This document shows, in pieces, positions 1-11,101 of a stretch of 64,000 nucleotides of DNA. Positions within the stretch are counted from its first letter, which is position 1, and every line of letters starts with the position of its first letter. The stretch is from positions 18,995,007-19,059,006 of the forward strand of contig CM039210.1 of the NCBI GenBank assembly GCA_008360975.2, written 5' to 3'. The notes beneath the pieces are model-generated. The model was not told the origin of the DNA. It was given only the letters and a program-made list of their open reading frames with translations, and searched no databases. Made by a program: the position numbers and the translations under genes. Source of the DNA: Lichenostomus cassidix. Taxonomy: Eukaryota; Chordata; Aves; Passeriformes; Meliphagidae.

Positions 1-766
1 TGAAAGAAGTACTTATACCACCATACTCAGGATTGGTCCAGTCTCACCTGTCGCTGTTGAGCCGCTAGCAGAGTAAAGAACCCAGTTCCCAGTGGCAAGA
101 AGGAAAGACCTTTATTGTTTTGATTTCATCATATATATAGTTTTCAAAGGTCACCCAGATTGGTCAGTCAGAAACCTCCCCCTAGGCCTGATTGGCCAGA
201 CCTGCCCCGTCCAGATCTTGGGACACTGTTTTTAATAACATCCAAACTTTATCTTTATTTATAAAACACAAAAGGAATTCTCATGGGAAAGACCTGTGCT
301 AGCCACACTCACCTTGAGTACTGTTTGCAGTTTTGGGCTCCACCGTATAAGGAAGATAGAAAAATAACAGAATATGTCCAAAGGAAGGCAAGAAAGATGG
401 TGAATGGATTAGAGGCCATGACTTATGAGGAGCAGCTGAGGATACTAGGCTTGTTCAGCTTAGAGGAGACCAAAGGGTGACCTCATTGCTGTCTACAAAA
501 CTTCCTCACGAGAGGGAGCAGAGAGGGAGGTATTGATCTCCTCTCTGGTGTCCAGTGATAGGGTAATAGCTTAAAGCTGTGGCAGGAGAAGTTCAGACTG
601 GATATTAGGAAAACGTTCTTCACTGAGAGGGTGGTAAAGCACTGGAAAAAGCTCCCCAGGAAAGTGGTCATGGCACCAAGCCTGTCAGTGTTCAAGAAGT
701 GTCTGGACAATGCTCTGAGAGATATGGCTTAACTTCTAGGCTGCCTTGTGTGGAATCAGGACTTCA
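1..766 (+). mobile_element. CR1 LINE, 3' part of ORF2 and 3' UTR, split by a solo LTR
   Basis: Plus-strand CR1 copy. After the LTR at 49-307, the sequence from 314 encodes the C-terminal tail of CR1 ORF2 ([13 protein letters not shown], then the block with the YEEQLR motif), followed by the conserved tail with [16 protein letters not shown] coding and the 3' UTR. The left end runs out of the window. The frame is broken many times. It meets a minus-strand CR1 tail to tail at about 766. Confidence 0.85.
49..307 (-). mobile_element. Solo LTR (family A), minus orientation, TSD CTCACC
   Basis: A 259-bp solo LTR read on the minus strand. It starts with TGTGGC, ends with TGACA, and is flanked on both sides by the same six bases CTCACC (43-48 and 308-313). 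The interrupted CR1 resumes immediately. A sister copy lies at 27106-27378 in the opposite orientation. The 6-bp duplication points to a class II (beta/alpha-like) retrovirus integrase. Confidence 0.85.
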
Positions 767-2420
767 AAGAATCATAGAATGATTTGGGTTGGAAGTGATC
801 TTTGAAGATCGTTTAGTCCAACCCCCCTGACAAGGGCAGGGACATCTTTCACTAACGCAGGTTGCTCAAGGCCCCATCCAAACTGACCTTGAACACTTCC
901 CAAGGATGGGGCATCCACAGCTTCTCTGGGCAACCTGTTCCAGTGCCTCACCACCCTCACAGTAAAGAATTTCTTCCTAATATCTAATCTAAACTGCCCT
1001 CTTACAGCTTAAAGCCATTGCCCCTCTTTATATCACTAAAGACCCTGGTAAAAAGTCTCTGCCATTCTTATAAGCCTCCTTTAAGTATTGAAAAGATGCA
1101 TTAAGGCCTCCCCAGAGACTTCTTGAGGCTAAAGAATCCCAGCTCTCTCTGCCTTTCTTCATAGGAGAGGTGTTCCAGTCCTCTGACCATTTTAATGATC
1201 ATCCTCTGGACCTGCCTCAATAGGTCCACATCTTTCTTGCATTGGGAGCCCCAGAGCTGCACACAATATTCCAGGTGGGGTCTCATCAGAGCAGAGGGGC
1301 AGAATCACCTCTCCTGAACTGCTGGCCATGCTGCTTTTGATGCAGCCCAGGATAGAATTGGCTTTCTGGGCTGCGAGCACACATTGCCAGCTCATGTTCA
1401 ATTTTTCATCCACCACTATCCCCAAGTCCTTCTCTGCAGGGCTGCTCTCAATCCATTCATCCCACAGTCTGTATTGATATTGGGGATTGCCCCCACCCAG
1501 GTTGAACTTCATAAGGATCACATGGACCCACTCCTTGAGCCTGTCAAGGTTCCTCTGGATGGCATCCCTTCCCTCAAGTGAATCAACTGCGTTGCTCAGC
1601 TTGGTATCATCTGCAAACTTGCTTCGAGTGCACTCAATCCCACTGTCTATGTCACTGATGAAGATAATGAACACTACTGGTCCCAGTACCCTTGAGGAAC
1701 ATCACTCATTACTGGTTTCTATTGGACATTGAGCTGTTGACTTTGAATGCAGCCATTAGCCAATTCCTTATCCAACAGTCCATCTATCAAACCCATGCCT
1801 CTCCAATTTAGAGGCAAGAATAAGTCCACAATAGATAACATCAGTTGCTCTTCCCTTGCCCACTGATGCAGTCACCCCATCGTAGAAGGCCACTAGATTA
1901 GTCAGGCATGACTTGCCCTTGCTGAAGCCATGTTGGCCATCTCTAATCCCCTGTCTTCCATATGTTTTGATGTGTCTTCCAGGAGGATCTGTTCCATGAT
2001 CTTACTGGGCACAGAGGTGAGGCTGACTGTTCAGGCTAGTTCTTTTTACCCTTTTTAAAAATGGGTGTGATGCTTTCCTTTTTCCAGTCACTGGGGAGTT
2101 TGCCTGACTGCCATGACTTTTAAAATATGGTGGAGAGTGGCATGGCAACTACATCAGCCAATTCCCTCAGGACCCTGGGATGCATCTTGTTGGGTCCCGT
2201 GGACTTGTGTATGTTCACGTTCCTCAGGTGGTCTCAAACCAGATCTTCTGCTATGACAGGAGTGACTTCATTCTTCCAGTCCCTGTCCTGAGGTTTTGGG
2301 ACTCTAGAGATATGGGAAGAGAGATTACCATTTAAAACTGGCAAAAAAAAAAAGAAAAGTTAAGAACCTCAGCCTTCTCCATGTCGAGTGTCACCCATTT
2401 TCCTGTCTTATTTATCTGGG
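767..2420 (-). mobile_element. CR1 LINE, minus strand, 5'-truncated
   Basis: Reading the minus strand, the copy ends at about 767 in the typical CR1 3' end (rc of CATAGAATGATTTGGG). It runs up through the C-terminal RT region; a minus ORF over 1192-1674 carries FADDTKLS, the second part of the RT palm motif in CR1. The upstream RT and endonuclease-linker part reaches about 2420, where an A-rich stretch and a G run end recognisable homology. Several frameshifts and stops make it a fossil. Confidence 0.85.
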
Positions 2421-2494
2421 GTGGGGGGGTGGGGAGGGGGGAGAAATTTTATTTAATCTTCCTTTTCTGGCCAACGTACCTGCATGTTGACCCT

Positions 2495-2545
2495 TCATGA
2501 TGCTTGTGGTTCCTTTCCAACTCAGGATATTCTATGATTCTATGA
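2495..2545 (+). mobile_element. CR1 3' tail fragment, plus strand
   Basis: About 50 bp of the extreme CR1 3' end (CCTTTCCAACTCAGGATA) followed by two copies of the tail unit ATTCTATG. The short length reflects strong 5' truncation at insertion. The 2421-2494 stretch before it is not recognised. Confidence 0.7.
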
Positions 2546-3640
2546 AAGGAGCAAGTGGGGGTCCTAGTATCAGTAGTTGAGGAGCCACAGCTTTTTGGAT
2601 CTAGGGAGGGTCCTGCAGACTTTAAACCCGGAGTGCCAGCTACTGGGGTTACTGGTGTGAGTGAATTTGTTGATAGCCACTTAAATCAGACTGGGGGTGT
2701 AAGCAACCCTGGCCTGTGGTGCCAGCTACTGGAGCAAGTGGTGTCTAACCTCCAGCCACTGGGGTGGGAACAGTGTGTGTCCTGAAAACCAGCTACTGGG
2801 GGGACTGCCATGACTAGGTGTGTGTGTACACACATGTATGTGATCTGAAAAGACCAGGTGCTAGCTACTGGGAGGACCAGAGTGAATGGATTTGGTACCA
2901 TTTACTGGATTCAAACTGTGGGTGTAGGAGAGCCTGGCCTGTGGTGTCAGCTACTGGAGCAAGTGGTGGGGTTCTCAGTGCCAGCTACTGAGGAGACCTG
3001 TGTGTGTGCGCAAGTGAAATTTGTTGTCGTCTACTAGAGTCAGACTGGGGGTATAGGTGCCCCACAGCCTATAGTGACAGCTACTGGAGTGGGAAGGGGG
3101 GGTCAGCATCAGCTACTGGAATGAGTGGGGGTCTTTTACTTTCAACCATTGGGTGGGGAACAGCATGTGTCCTGAAAGCCAGATATTGGGAGGAACCAGC
3201 ATCACTTAGGTGAGTGAGAGGTTCAATGCCAATGGCTGGAGCAGGACTGCAGGTCACAGCTTGTGTGCCTAGATCTGGCTGCTGAGGGGTGGGGGGAAGT
3301 TGAGTGTCTGTATCTTCCCCAAACCAGCTGTGTGGGTATGCATGTGCAAGCATATTTGCTAGCAAACTTCAAGCTGTACTTGCCAGCAAGTAGCAGAGGG
3401 GTCTTGGGTTTGGGCTGGGGCATTGGGCAGGCAAGGTTTAATGCTGGTATGCCCATGGGGACTTGTGAATGTAGAGTGCCTGTGGGATAAGCTTGTGAGT
3501 GCATTCATGTTTGCTATCCAGCATCAAGCTCAATTAGCCAGTGAGTAAGCACCCATGAAGCAAGTAAGAGGGTCTGGGATTGGGACAGGGCTACCAGGTA
3601 GACAGAGGGTCCATGACAGTACTTGAGGGATCCTCAATCG
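2546..3640. repeat. Degenerate higher-order minisatellite with CAGCTACTGG core
   Basis: The core word CAGCTACTGG, or one- to two-base variants, recurs at about 2637, 2720, 2790, 2863, 2947, 2981, 3079 and 3108, with weaker copies at 2752, 2900, 3027, 3145 and 3178. Spacers also repeat: a block containing CAGACTGGGGGTGTA followed by GCCTGTGGTGCCAGCTACTGGAG appears near 2690, 2920 and 3045, giving a higher-order unit of variable length. 3220-3640 is GT-rich and degenerates out of the pattern. Short ORFs here are by-products of the repeat. Whether it is an expanded part of a retrovirus (an LTR-like segment follows) cannot be decided. Confidence 0.65.
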
Positions 3641-3729
3641 GGTGTGTGCGCTTTCCCTAGTGACTTTCTATCTCTACCAGCCAGAGGAGAAAAGGGGCTT
3701 GGCTGTCTATTTTTGTTTTACGCAGGTCC

Positions 3730-4241
3730 TGTATGTTAGGTGCTGTTGAAGGCAGCACCTTGTCTGCGGCAGTCTCTGTAACCAGCCATGTCAGTTATGT
3801 CTAATTGTTAATTTGTTGCGGCTAACTTAAATGTTATGGTTAAGAAAGGGGAGAGCTGGGCAAGCAGCTAACCTATCAGAAGACCCTAGAAAGGACGAGC
3901 CAATGAGGACTGAAGACCACGAGCCCATCGGAGCATCTGGAGGCAGGGTTAGGGGGTTATAAAAACTGTATCCCCTAGCCAGGTGTGCCTCTGGCTACCC
4001 CCCCCCATTGGTGGCTAAGCATCCAGCGCTGCACTTCGCTTTGTGTAACGACATACAGCCATTCTAAGCCTCTTATCGTTGTTTGTGCTATGAAAATGAA
4101 TTAATAAATTCTTTCAAAATTTAAGTAGTGAGAGGACATTTCTCACAATATCTCATGCATATGAATAAATACCTACCTTTGTAATTCTATACTTTGTGTC
4201 CTAGCCTCTCTCCTCAGTCGTCACGGGCCAAATTTGTAACA
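3730..4241 (+). mobile_element. Probable LTR, plus orientation (edges uncertain)
   Basis: The segment has LTR layout. A CCAAT-like GCCAATGAGG lies at about 3899, a TATA box (TTATAAAAAC) at about 3958, and polyadenylation signals (AATAAA) at about 4101 and 4164. It has a plausible terminal TTTGTAACA at 4233-4241. I could not find a matching target-site duplication, so the left edge is a guess. It sits directly upstream of the CpG island. Confidence 0.5.
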
Positions 4242-4639
4242 CGGGATATCCATAGCTAATTTTTCTTTCTTATGATGGCTTACACATTTTCTTTCCTGTG
4301 ATGGCGAGAGGGCAGTGTACAGCCACTGGCTTCCCAAGACCTGTTTAAGGGAGCGCTACCGCTGCCATAAAGTACTGTGGCCACTTCACGAGGCAGCGCT
4401 AGATCCACCGCGGTGGGTGGGCAGATGGGAAGGGAAAGATGGACATTCACCGCCCCAGGGCCTAGTGGCCTGAGTTTGGAGAAGGGCTAACAGACAGCCA
4501 ACTGGGGACAAGCCCACACCACTCTCTGCTACGACGCTACTCTCCTCGACGGAGCACCGAAAGACGGCAGTGAAGGAAAAGGAGCGCCTGCGCGGTAACG
4601 AGTAGCGGTGGACTAGGTGGAGGATTGCTTCCTGCGCTC

Positions 4640-4999
4640 CTGTCGCAGTTCAGAATTTGCAGTGCGCCTGCGTGTTGGTGGAGGGGAAGAGGGCGGTGTC
4701 CGGTCCCGTGTTTTGAACGTCTCGATGCGGGCAGCTCACTATTTGGCAGGAAGGTGAGGAGGCCTCTATCCTGGTGGTAGAGTTCGTGTACAGAGAGGAG
4801 GATCCAAATGTAGCAGAGGCGAATAGGAGGCAGCAGTGGTGACTGCGGAGCGGGACAAACGAAACAAGGGGAGCAGCTGCCCATACTGTTGCCGCAGAGA
4901 ATCTGAGTGGCCTAGTGAGACAGGAGGACTGCTGCGGCTGCAGCGTTAATGCTTCTAGACCATCCTCCTGGCACTCCCAGGCGCCCATCCCCCCAGCAG
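4640..4999 (+). other. Candidate 5' non-coding exon ending at a strong splice donor
   Basis: GC-rich sequence ending CCCAGCAG|GTGAGTAG, a near-perfect vertebrate donor with the intron starting at 5000. The preceding 350 bases have no long ORF in a good start context, so this would be a 5' UTR exon. The upstream limit is arbitrary because no transcription start can be fixed. A second donor (GGAGGCAG|GTATGT, intron from 5500) could define an alternative, longer or separate first exon. Confidence 0.4.
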
Positions 5000-5739
5000 G
5001 TGAGTAGTGAATGCGGGGGAAGGGGGAAGGGAAAGGAAAGCGCAGGCTAGGACCGGGTAGAACCGGAGGGAGTCGCTGTGGAATGAGCTCGGAGCCGCTG
5101 TTCCTAGCTTTCCCTCCCCTCCCCCGCGGCTGACGTTATTTATATACTTGCGGTGTTCCGTCTCTATTAACCCTTTCTTCTTCGCTGTCTGCCTCAGCAG
5201 CCCGCCTGGAAGCCACGGGAGGCGGGCGAGAGTGGGGCCCTCGGGCTTCCTTCCCACGTAGGGCCCCGACTCCTTGGCAACCACCACTCTTCTGGGCTCC
5301 GGGGAACTGCTGCCCTCGTTTGGCATGGCCCCTCGCGGTATCTACCCCGCCCACATCGCGTCCGTTGCTGGAGAGAAGGGGTCGCAGCTGCACATTCCCC
5401 CTTTCCTCTCTGTGGATCTATTGTACTGTGGGCTGGGGCCCGCTAAGGGGCTCCCAGCAGATAAGCCTCTCTGTCGATAGTGCACGTTGGAGGAGGCAGG
5501 TATGTCTCTGACCTGTCATCTGTTCGCTTCCCTCATGAGAAAATGTGGTGAAGGGGTTTTGAGGGTGGTGGCCGGGCTCGGCCGCGCTTCAGCAGCCAAA
5601 GGCTGGATCTGTGAAAGTTACTAACGCGTCGAGCTGGCAGCGCTGGAGTTGCACACGCCACCGCTGCTGTCTGGGACACCCAGAGTGTTTGTACGTATGC
5701 GCGCGCTTTGCTCGCGCTTTTCTGGGTTCCTTTGTCTGC

Positions 5740-5831
5740 TGCTGTCGCCGCTTTCCCCTCCTCCCTCGATACCCTCTCTCTCCTCCCTCCTCTCCTTTCT
5801 TTCCCCCTCCCTACTTTACCCTCTCTTCCAG
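5740..5831 (+). repeat. Polypyrimidine tract inside the CpG island
   Basis: About 90 bp almost wholly C and T (CCCTCTCTCTCCTCCCTCC and similar), ending in CTCTTCCAG at 5831. It could act as a triplex-forming promoter element or as the pyrimidine tract of a 3' splice site, since it ends in CAG. The short ORFs over it are low complexity. Confidence 0.6.
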
Positions 5832-5886
5832 ACTCAAAACGCTGCTGCAGATGCAGGTTTGTAAATACTGGACTAACACACACAAC

Positions 5887-5952
5887 ATGGCTGACGTTCG
5901 CCCTGCTCCTTCACCGGGCTCTCCTCTTTCTCCCTCTGTCTCCGCTGCTTAG
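5887..5952 (+). other. Short ORF with ATGG start context in the CpG island (MADVRP...)
   Basis: ACAACATGGCTGACG has A at -3 and G at +4. The frame gives a 21-residue peptide rich in Pro and Ser before TAG at 5950. It could be an upstream ORF in a 5' leader, or the start of a coding exon if a donor lies before the stop; no good donor is visible. Weak evidence only. Confidence 0.2.
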
Positions 5953-6033
5953 CCTCTTCTCCATTTAGTCTTTTGTTTCTTCTCATTCATCTCCCATTAA
6001 AAAAAAAAGCAATTCACCTTCCTTATTGCGCCC

Positions 6034-6050
6034 ATGGCGGGATTTCAAGG
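6034..6050 (+). other. Candidate start-codon exon end: ATG in strong context followed by a splice donor
   Basis: GCGCCCATGGCGGG is a strong initiation context (C-rich leader, G at +4). The frame stays open for MAGFQ and a split codon, to CAAGG|GTAAGG with the donor at 6051. Without splicing it would stop at once (TAA at 6052). The position just beyond the CpG island fits a first coding exon. The product cannot be identified from five residues. Confidence 0.3.
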
Positions 6051-8861
6051 GTAAGGATCATCACTTTGGAGGCTTTCTCCTTTCATTTTGCCATTTACAG
6101 CAAAATCCAAACCTAAAATCAGAGGGGGTTTGGGAACCTAGCAAGGCCTGGAGGGAGGGGGAGAATTGGCTGAGCGCTGCTGAGAGAGGCTTGGTTGGAA
6201 TGTGCGTATCTCTTTGGGGGAGGGGGCTGGTACACCAAAGTGCTGGTAGAGATGAAATACTGTATTATGCTTGCAAAATGATCTAGTAATTTCTTTCCTT
6301 TTGAGATGGAGCTCAGTATAAGGTATAAACTTGGTACAGTCTTATTAAAAAAACCTGAGCTACTTATGTTAGAATAGGCATTGTGTAGTGAAAAAACATA
6401 GCATAGGTTTTCTGGGTTTTCTTGGCTTTCTCTGTATCTCGTCAGTATCTTGAATAGCTCACAGATCATGGGATATAAAACTGGAATTAACACTTGCCAG
6501 GTCTTTTTGTGTTGTTACTTTTCTGTCACAGAATTATTTGCTCTTGTGATGACAATTGTATAAACAAAAGTGTGTTGTTTTTGTTGTTAAAAGGAGCATT
6601 TTTTCTTAAAAAGGAAAAAGGCATGGCATGGTGAACTGAAGTGTTATACTGAACTACACAACAGCATATTTCTGACTTCTAACAGTAGACAAATGTTCAG
6701 TTCAGCACCTCCCAACCTCAGTTATTCAGAGTACCCCCTTCTGACTTCAAAGAAAATAACATATATTTTATTGGGCTGTTGGGGTTTTTTAATGACATAA
6801 AACCAAAATAACATTTTAATTTCTTGGGCATACCTAAAATGATCTGCTGGGGAACAACATATCTAGGTTATAAGGATGAGTGCCCAAGGTGCAAAGGATG
6901 TGATGCTTTCTATTGCTTTCTAAATATATATGTTACTGTAACTCATAGTCAATGTTTCATTTTCAAAGATTATATTTAAAAACACAGTCTTCATTCAGAG
7001 TATGAGCACATTGATAGCTATGGCTTCTATCAGAGCAGTGCCCTAAAGTAATGTCCCAACTTTTTTTTTTGTTTGTTTCTGCTGCTTTGCTTTGGAAGCT
7101 TCTAGTGGAGGAGCACTGGCATAGCATAATCATAGTTCTTATTGAAATAGAAGTAGTTACTGCATTATAATGCTAGAATTAAGTATCATATCTTAATAAT
7201 TTCTTTAATTTTTTCCCTCCTGCTTTTTCCCTCCCCATTAACAAGTGTTGATTAACTGGAGGAGACAATAAATTATAGCATCGAGTTTACCACAATGTAA
7301 AACTTGAGTGGAGTAATCCAAATTGCATTTTGAAATATGTATTCATGTCATGGCTCCCAAGCCAATTGTAATATTTCTAGATGGAAAAGTCTGAGCAAAA
7401 GTCTGTAACTTGATATGTCGGTGAATTTGTGCTGCAACTCTATTATCATTAACTAATTAAAACATTAGTTAACTAATTTGTATTTTATCTATGAACAGTA
7501 TATAATGGGCCTGGCATTGCTAAAGTAATTTTCAAGTAATTGTGAAATTATTTAATTGAATAATATACAGTACTTATTACTTTTTTTCACATGACAGTGG
7601 TTGGATTTAACTTTCTGTTTTAATTTAAAATGTGAATTTGGTGATGATATGCAGAAATGTAGGAGGTGAATTGATTTGACTATTTGAGAGGTTGAGGAGA
7701 ATGTTTTCCTATTATTTGACCATGTTGTAGCTGATAGTCCCCTTGTATTAACAGTGTCAGCTACTTTTTTTGAAGTGCTTTGGATTCAATCTCTGCAGTT
7801 CCATTTTCTGGGAGTGATCAGTGATGTGTGGTAACCTGGCTAGTCTTAATGTTCCTTTCTGGAGTTTTTGGTCTGTTTGATTTAGTGTCAGAGTTCTGGG
7901 GAGCCTATCTGTTTGCTTAAGACTGCCTGTATCTGCAAGTTTGGAAATGCTTTAGGATAAAAGTGCTCCAATAAAATATATTGTTAATGTTTAAGGTCAC
8001 TGGTTGATCTCTCATCCTTCTGTTTTCAGTCTTCCTAGTGGTTCAGAGGTAGTCCTGAATACCAAGTTCCCTATGTAACTTTGGGTATAGCCTATTAAGA
8101 TGATAATTCCCTCTGAATGTATACCTCAAAGGCTTTTAAATTCTATCCATTGTATTGCCTGGTGGTTTGTTTTTTTGTGGGTTTTTTTGTTTGTTTTTTT
8201 TGTTTTCCCCACATTACTATTAGGTCAGAACAAGTAATGAATATAGGGAACATGGGTAACTATTCTAAGATTACTATGGTGACTAGGTTGTAAAGTATAA
8301 CCTTACCTAGCAAACTGATGTCTACCACTGGTGCTGCTTTTTAAGGTGATATTGCTTTGCCCAGATGTTGCCAGTCACTTCTAAAATGAAGAAGTAAGCT
8401 TGACATTTTCAGTAGTGTTCACTGACAATCTAAAGCATGCTAAGCTGCCATTAGGCTAATTTCTGGGGAAAAAACCCTTTACCTATCTACACCTTAAGTT
8501 GACCCCCCTTTCAAAAATATAAATTACTTTTTTCTTTTTTCTGAACCTTCATTAGTCACATTTAAATGTAAAAATGAACTTTACTGGATCATGACCTCTT
8601 ACTCCAAGAAGCACAACCGAAAGACATATCAAACATCAGATTTCTGGTCTGGTATGTGTTAAGATCCAATAATAATTTTCACAACACAAACAGTTTCCTA
8701 GTTTAATATGTATTTTCTTTATTAAAAATTCTTCCCTAGTGTGTTCAAAAAAGGTAGCTTAACTGCGCTGTATAATTTCAAGCTTGCTGTTGAGATTTTG
8801 AAATCTGGAATTTCCCAGCATCATAGAAGAAAGCATGTTCTAGAATAGTTCTCTTGTGAGG
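6051..8861. other. Unique AT-rich intron-like sequence
   Basis: No transposon, RNA gene or credible coding exon is seen. Composition is AT-rich with scattered A/T runs. A T/G-rich low-complexity patch lies at 8166-8208 and a T15 run at about 8863-8878. ORFs are short and end by chance. The most natural reading is first-intron DNA of the gene with the CpG island. Confidence 0.5.
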
Positions 8862-9300
8862 GTTTTTTTTTTTTTTTTGGTATAATTGGCAAGGTTGGGG
8901 TGTGGGGGGAGAGCAGAGTGTGGCTTCAGGGGTGACCTCTGTGGGAGAAACTTGTTGACTGCCCTGTACTGGTTAGAGTTGGTTCCAGACAGCTCATCAG
9001 CAACCCCATTGCAGGTCAAAGATGAGCCAATCAGTAAATTTTGTGGTGCCTCTGTGAAAATAAACCAAGGAAGGGTGGTAAATGCTGAAAAAAAGGAATA
9101 GAAGAAATAACAGCAGAGCAGAAGAAAGAGGAGACAGAAGACCATGCTGGAAGAAGAGGAGAGCAGGAGCTCAAGTGGTAGTCGGAACAGGAGCTGAGAG
9201 GCCTGACTCTAAAGGGACTGCTACGAATACAGGAACCACCATACACTGACCCAAATTTCCTGAGCTGCCTGTTGCCCCATCAAAGAGACTTTTATGTGTG
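8862..9300 (+). mobile_element. Partial LTR (family B), plus orientation
   Basis: Matches the family-B LTR seen in reverse at 11102 and 40514. The shared order is: a TTGGCAAGGTT start region, GTGGCTTC...GGTGACC, the AGCCAATCAG / GGTGCCTCTGTGAAAAT block (9026-9062), then AGAAGAAATAACAGCAGAG and GGAGCTCAAG. The R-U5 end is missing. It runs into a plus-strand CR1 at about 9350, with a short unassigned join. Confidence 0.6.
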
Positions 9301-9349
9301 GTGATGGGATTGGAGACAGAACAGAGGGAAGGAGAGGTTTTGCAGAGGC

Positions 9350-10400
9350 AAGGGATGATGAAGTGGATTGAAAGCTGTCTGAATGGCTGGACCCAGGGAG
9401 TGGTGATCAGTAGCATAAAGTCTAGTTGGAGGCCAGTAGCTAGTGGTGTAGCCCAGGGGTCAGTACTGGATCCAGTCCTTTTCAACATCTTCATTAATGG
9501 CCTGGATGGATGGGGCAGAGTGTACCCTCAGCAAGGGAGGGAGTGACTGATATACCGCAGGGTTGTGCTGCTACCCAGAGGGACCTGGACAGGCTGGAAA
9601 AATGGGCTGACAGAAACCTCATGAAAATCACCAAAGGGAAGTGTCAAGTTCTGCCCCGAGGAACAACCTCATGTACCGGTACGTGCTGGGAGCCACCCAT
9701 CTGGAAAGCAGCTTTGCAGAAAAGGACCTGGAGATCCTGGTGAGCACCAGGTTGAATGTGAGCCAGCAATGTGCCCTTGTGGCAAAGAAGCTTGATGTTA
9801 TGCTTGGCTGCATTAGGCAAAGTATTGTCAGCAGGTCAAGGGAGGTGATCCTTCCCTTATACTAAGCACTGGTGAGGTCGCGCATGGAGTGCTGTGTCCA
9901 CTTCTGGGCTCCAGAGTACAGGAGAGATATAGACATACTGGACAGAGCCCAGTGAAGTGCAACTAAGATGATTAAGGGACTAGAGCATCTCGCATCTGAG
10001 GAAAGGCTGAGAGAGCTGGGAATGTTTAGCCTGAAGAAAAGAAGGCTCAGGTAGAATCTTATTATCTATAAATACCTGAAGAGAGGCTGTAATGAAGATG
10101 GAGCCAGACTCTTTCCAGTGGTGCCCAGGGACAGGACCAGAGGGAATGGGCACACAGTGAAACACAGGAGGTTCCATCTGAACATTAGAAAACACTTCTT
10201 TACTGTGAGCGTGACCGAGCACTGGGACAGGTTGCTCAGAGAGATGGTGGAGTCTCTGTCCTTGGAAATATTAAAAATCTGTCTGGACACAGTACTGGAC
10301 AACTGGCTCTAGGTGGCCCTGCTTGAGCAGGGGGGTTGAACCAGATGACCTCCAGAGGTTCCTTCCAACTTCAACCATTCTGTTATTTTGTGATTTCTGA
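9350..10400 (+). mobile_element. CR1 LINE, plus strand, 3' third
   Basis: Begins in the RT domain ([15 protein letters not shown], then [15 protein letters not shown] in frame at 9358-9500). It passes through the C-terminal region (EKDLEILVSTRLNVSQQCALVAKK at 9719-9790) and the conserved tail, and ends in the CR1 3' end near 10360-10400. Frameshifts occur at least twice; the palm motif after GLDGW is lost to a deletion around 9510-9560. Confidence 0.85.
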
Positions 10401-11095
10401 GAGAGAATGAGCATGGCTTTTTGTTTGTTTCAGTAACAGAATTGGTAATTAAAAGTTTTTTATTGAGAACAAATTAAATTGATTGAATTTCCCCTAAAAT
10501 CAGTAAACCTTTTTGCTCATAACACATTTATTTAAAGTTTTCTTGTTATCCTTTTTCAAATACTGTGTCAAACATAACTAAAATTCAGTACAGATCTTAG
10601 GTCTTTGATATGCTTAGATAATGGACATCATCATACTGATGAACTTTTTTTTTTAGTTCTTCTGTATATCTGTAACTTATCTGGTCTTCAAATTGAATTG
10701 TAAAATGTTTGGAGAGTAAACTGTCTTTAAATTTTCTAGGAATGATACAAATAATGAAAATAAGGCTTGGAAAATGTAGGTTGTCTAACACACCTTTTAC
10801 TCAAAAGACAGCTACATCTGTATGATTTTGGATGGTTGTTTGCCCATCCTGTTCCTTAATCTCCTGGATATTGAGCAGTCATAAGATCTGTGTCTTAATG
10901 TTGAAAGAAGGCACAAGGTTTCATTAATGGATGATTTGCCATCAGTGGAACTGCAGTTATAGGATATCTGATCTGTCAAAATATCCACTGACAGGAGTGT
11001 CTTCAAAAAACCGCTTAAGAGAAAATTCTGTCTCTTGTGTGGTGCAAATACTTTTCAAAAATCTGACTCTGAAATGCTTTTGGAGTTAGGGAATA
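10401..11095. other. Unique intron-like sequence
   Basis: AT-rich, no repeat family recognised, no coding signal. Minus-strand ORFs of 60-80 residues here have no recognisable motif. Confidence 0.5.
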
Positions 11096-11101
11096 CACAG
11101 G

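Larger units (their letters stand above)
4320..5960 (+). promoter_or_regulatory. CpG island, probable promoter and 5' exon region of an unidentified host gene
   Basis: CG dinucleotides become frequent from about 4320 (GAGCGCTACC, CACCGCGGTG) and stay frequent to about 5950, in contrast to the CpG-poor, AT-rich flanks. No TATA box is obvious, as in housekeeping-type vertebrate promoters. Good splice donors on the plus strand follow (CAG|GTGAGT at 5000, CAG|GTATGT at 5500). The downstream sequence is long, unique and AT-rich, like a first intron. I do not recognise the gene. A divergent minus-strand transcript is also possible. Confidence 0.7.

Noticed and set aside
3004..3504. Overlapping 70-94 residue ORFs
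   Set aside because: Translation of the minisatellite; the same words recur in all frames.
5136..5968. Several overlapping ORFs of 60-120 residues on both strands in the CpG island
   Set aside because: GC-rich and polypyrimidine composition explains them; none has a domain, and they overlap each other on both strands.
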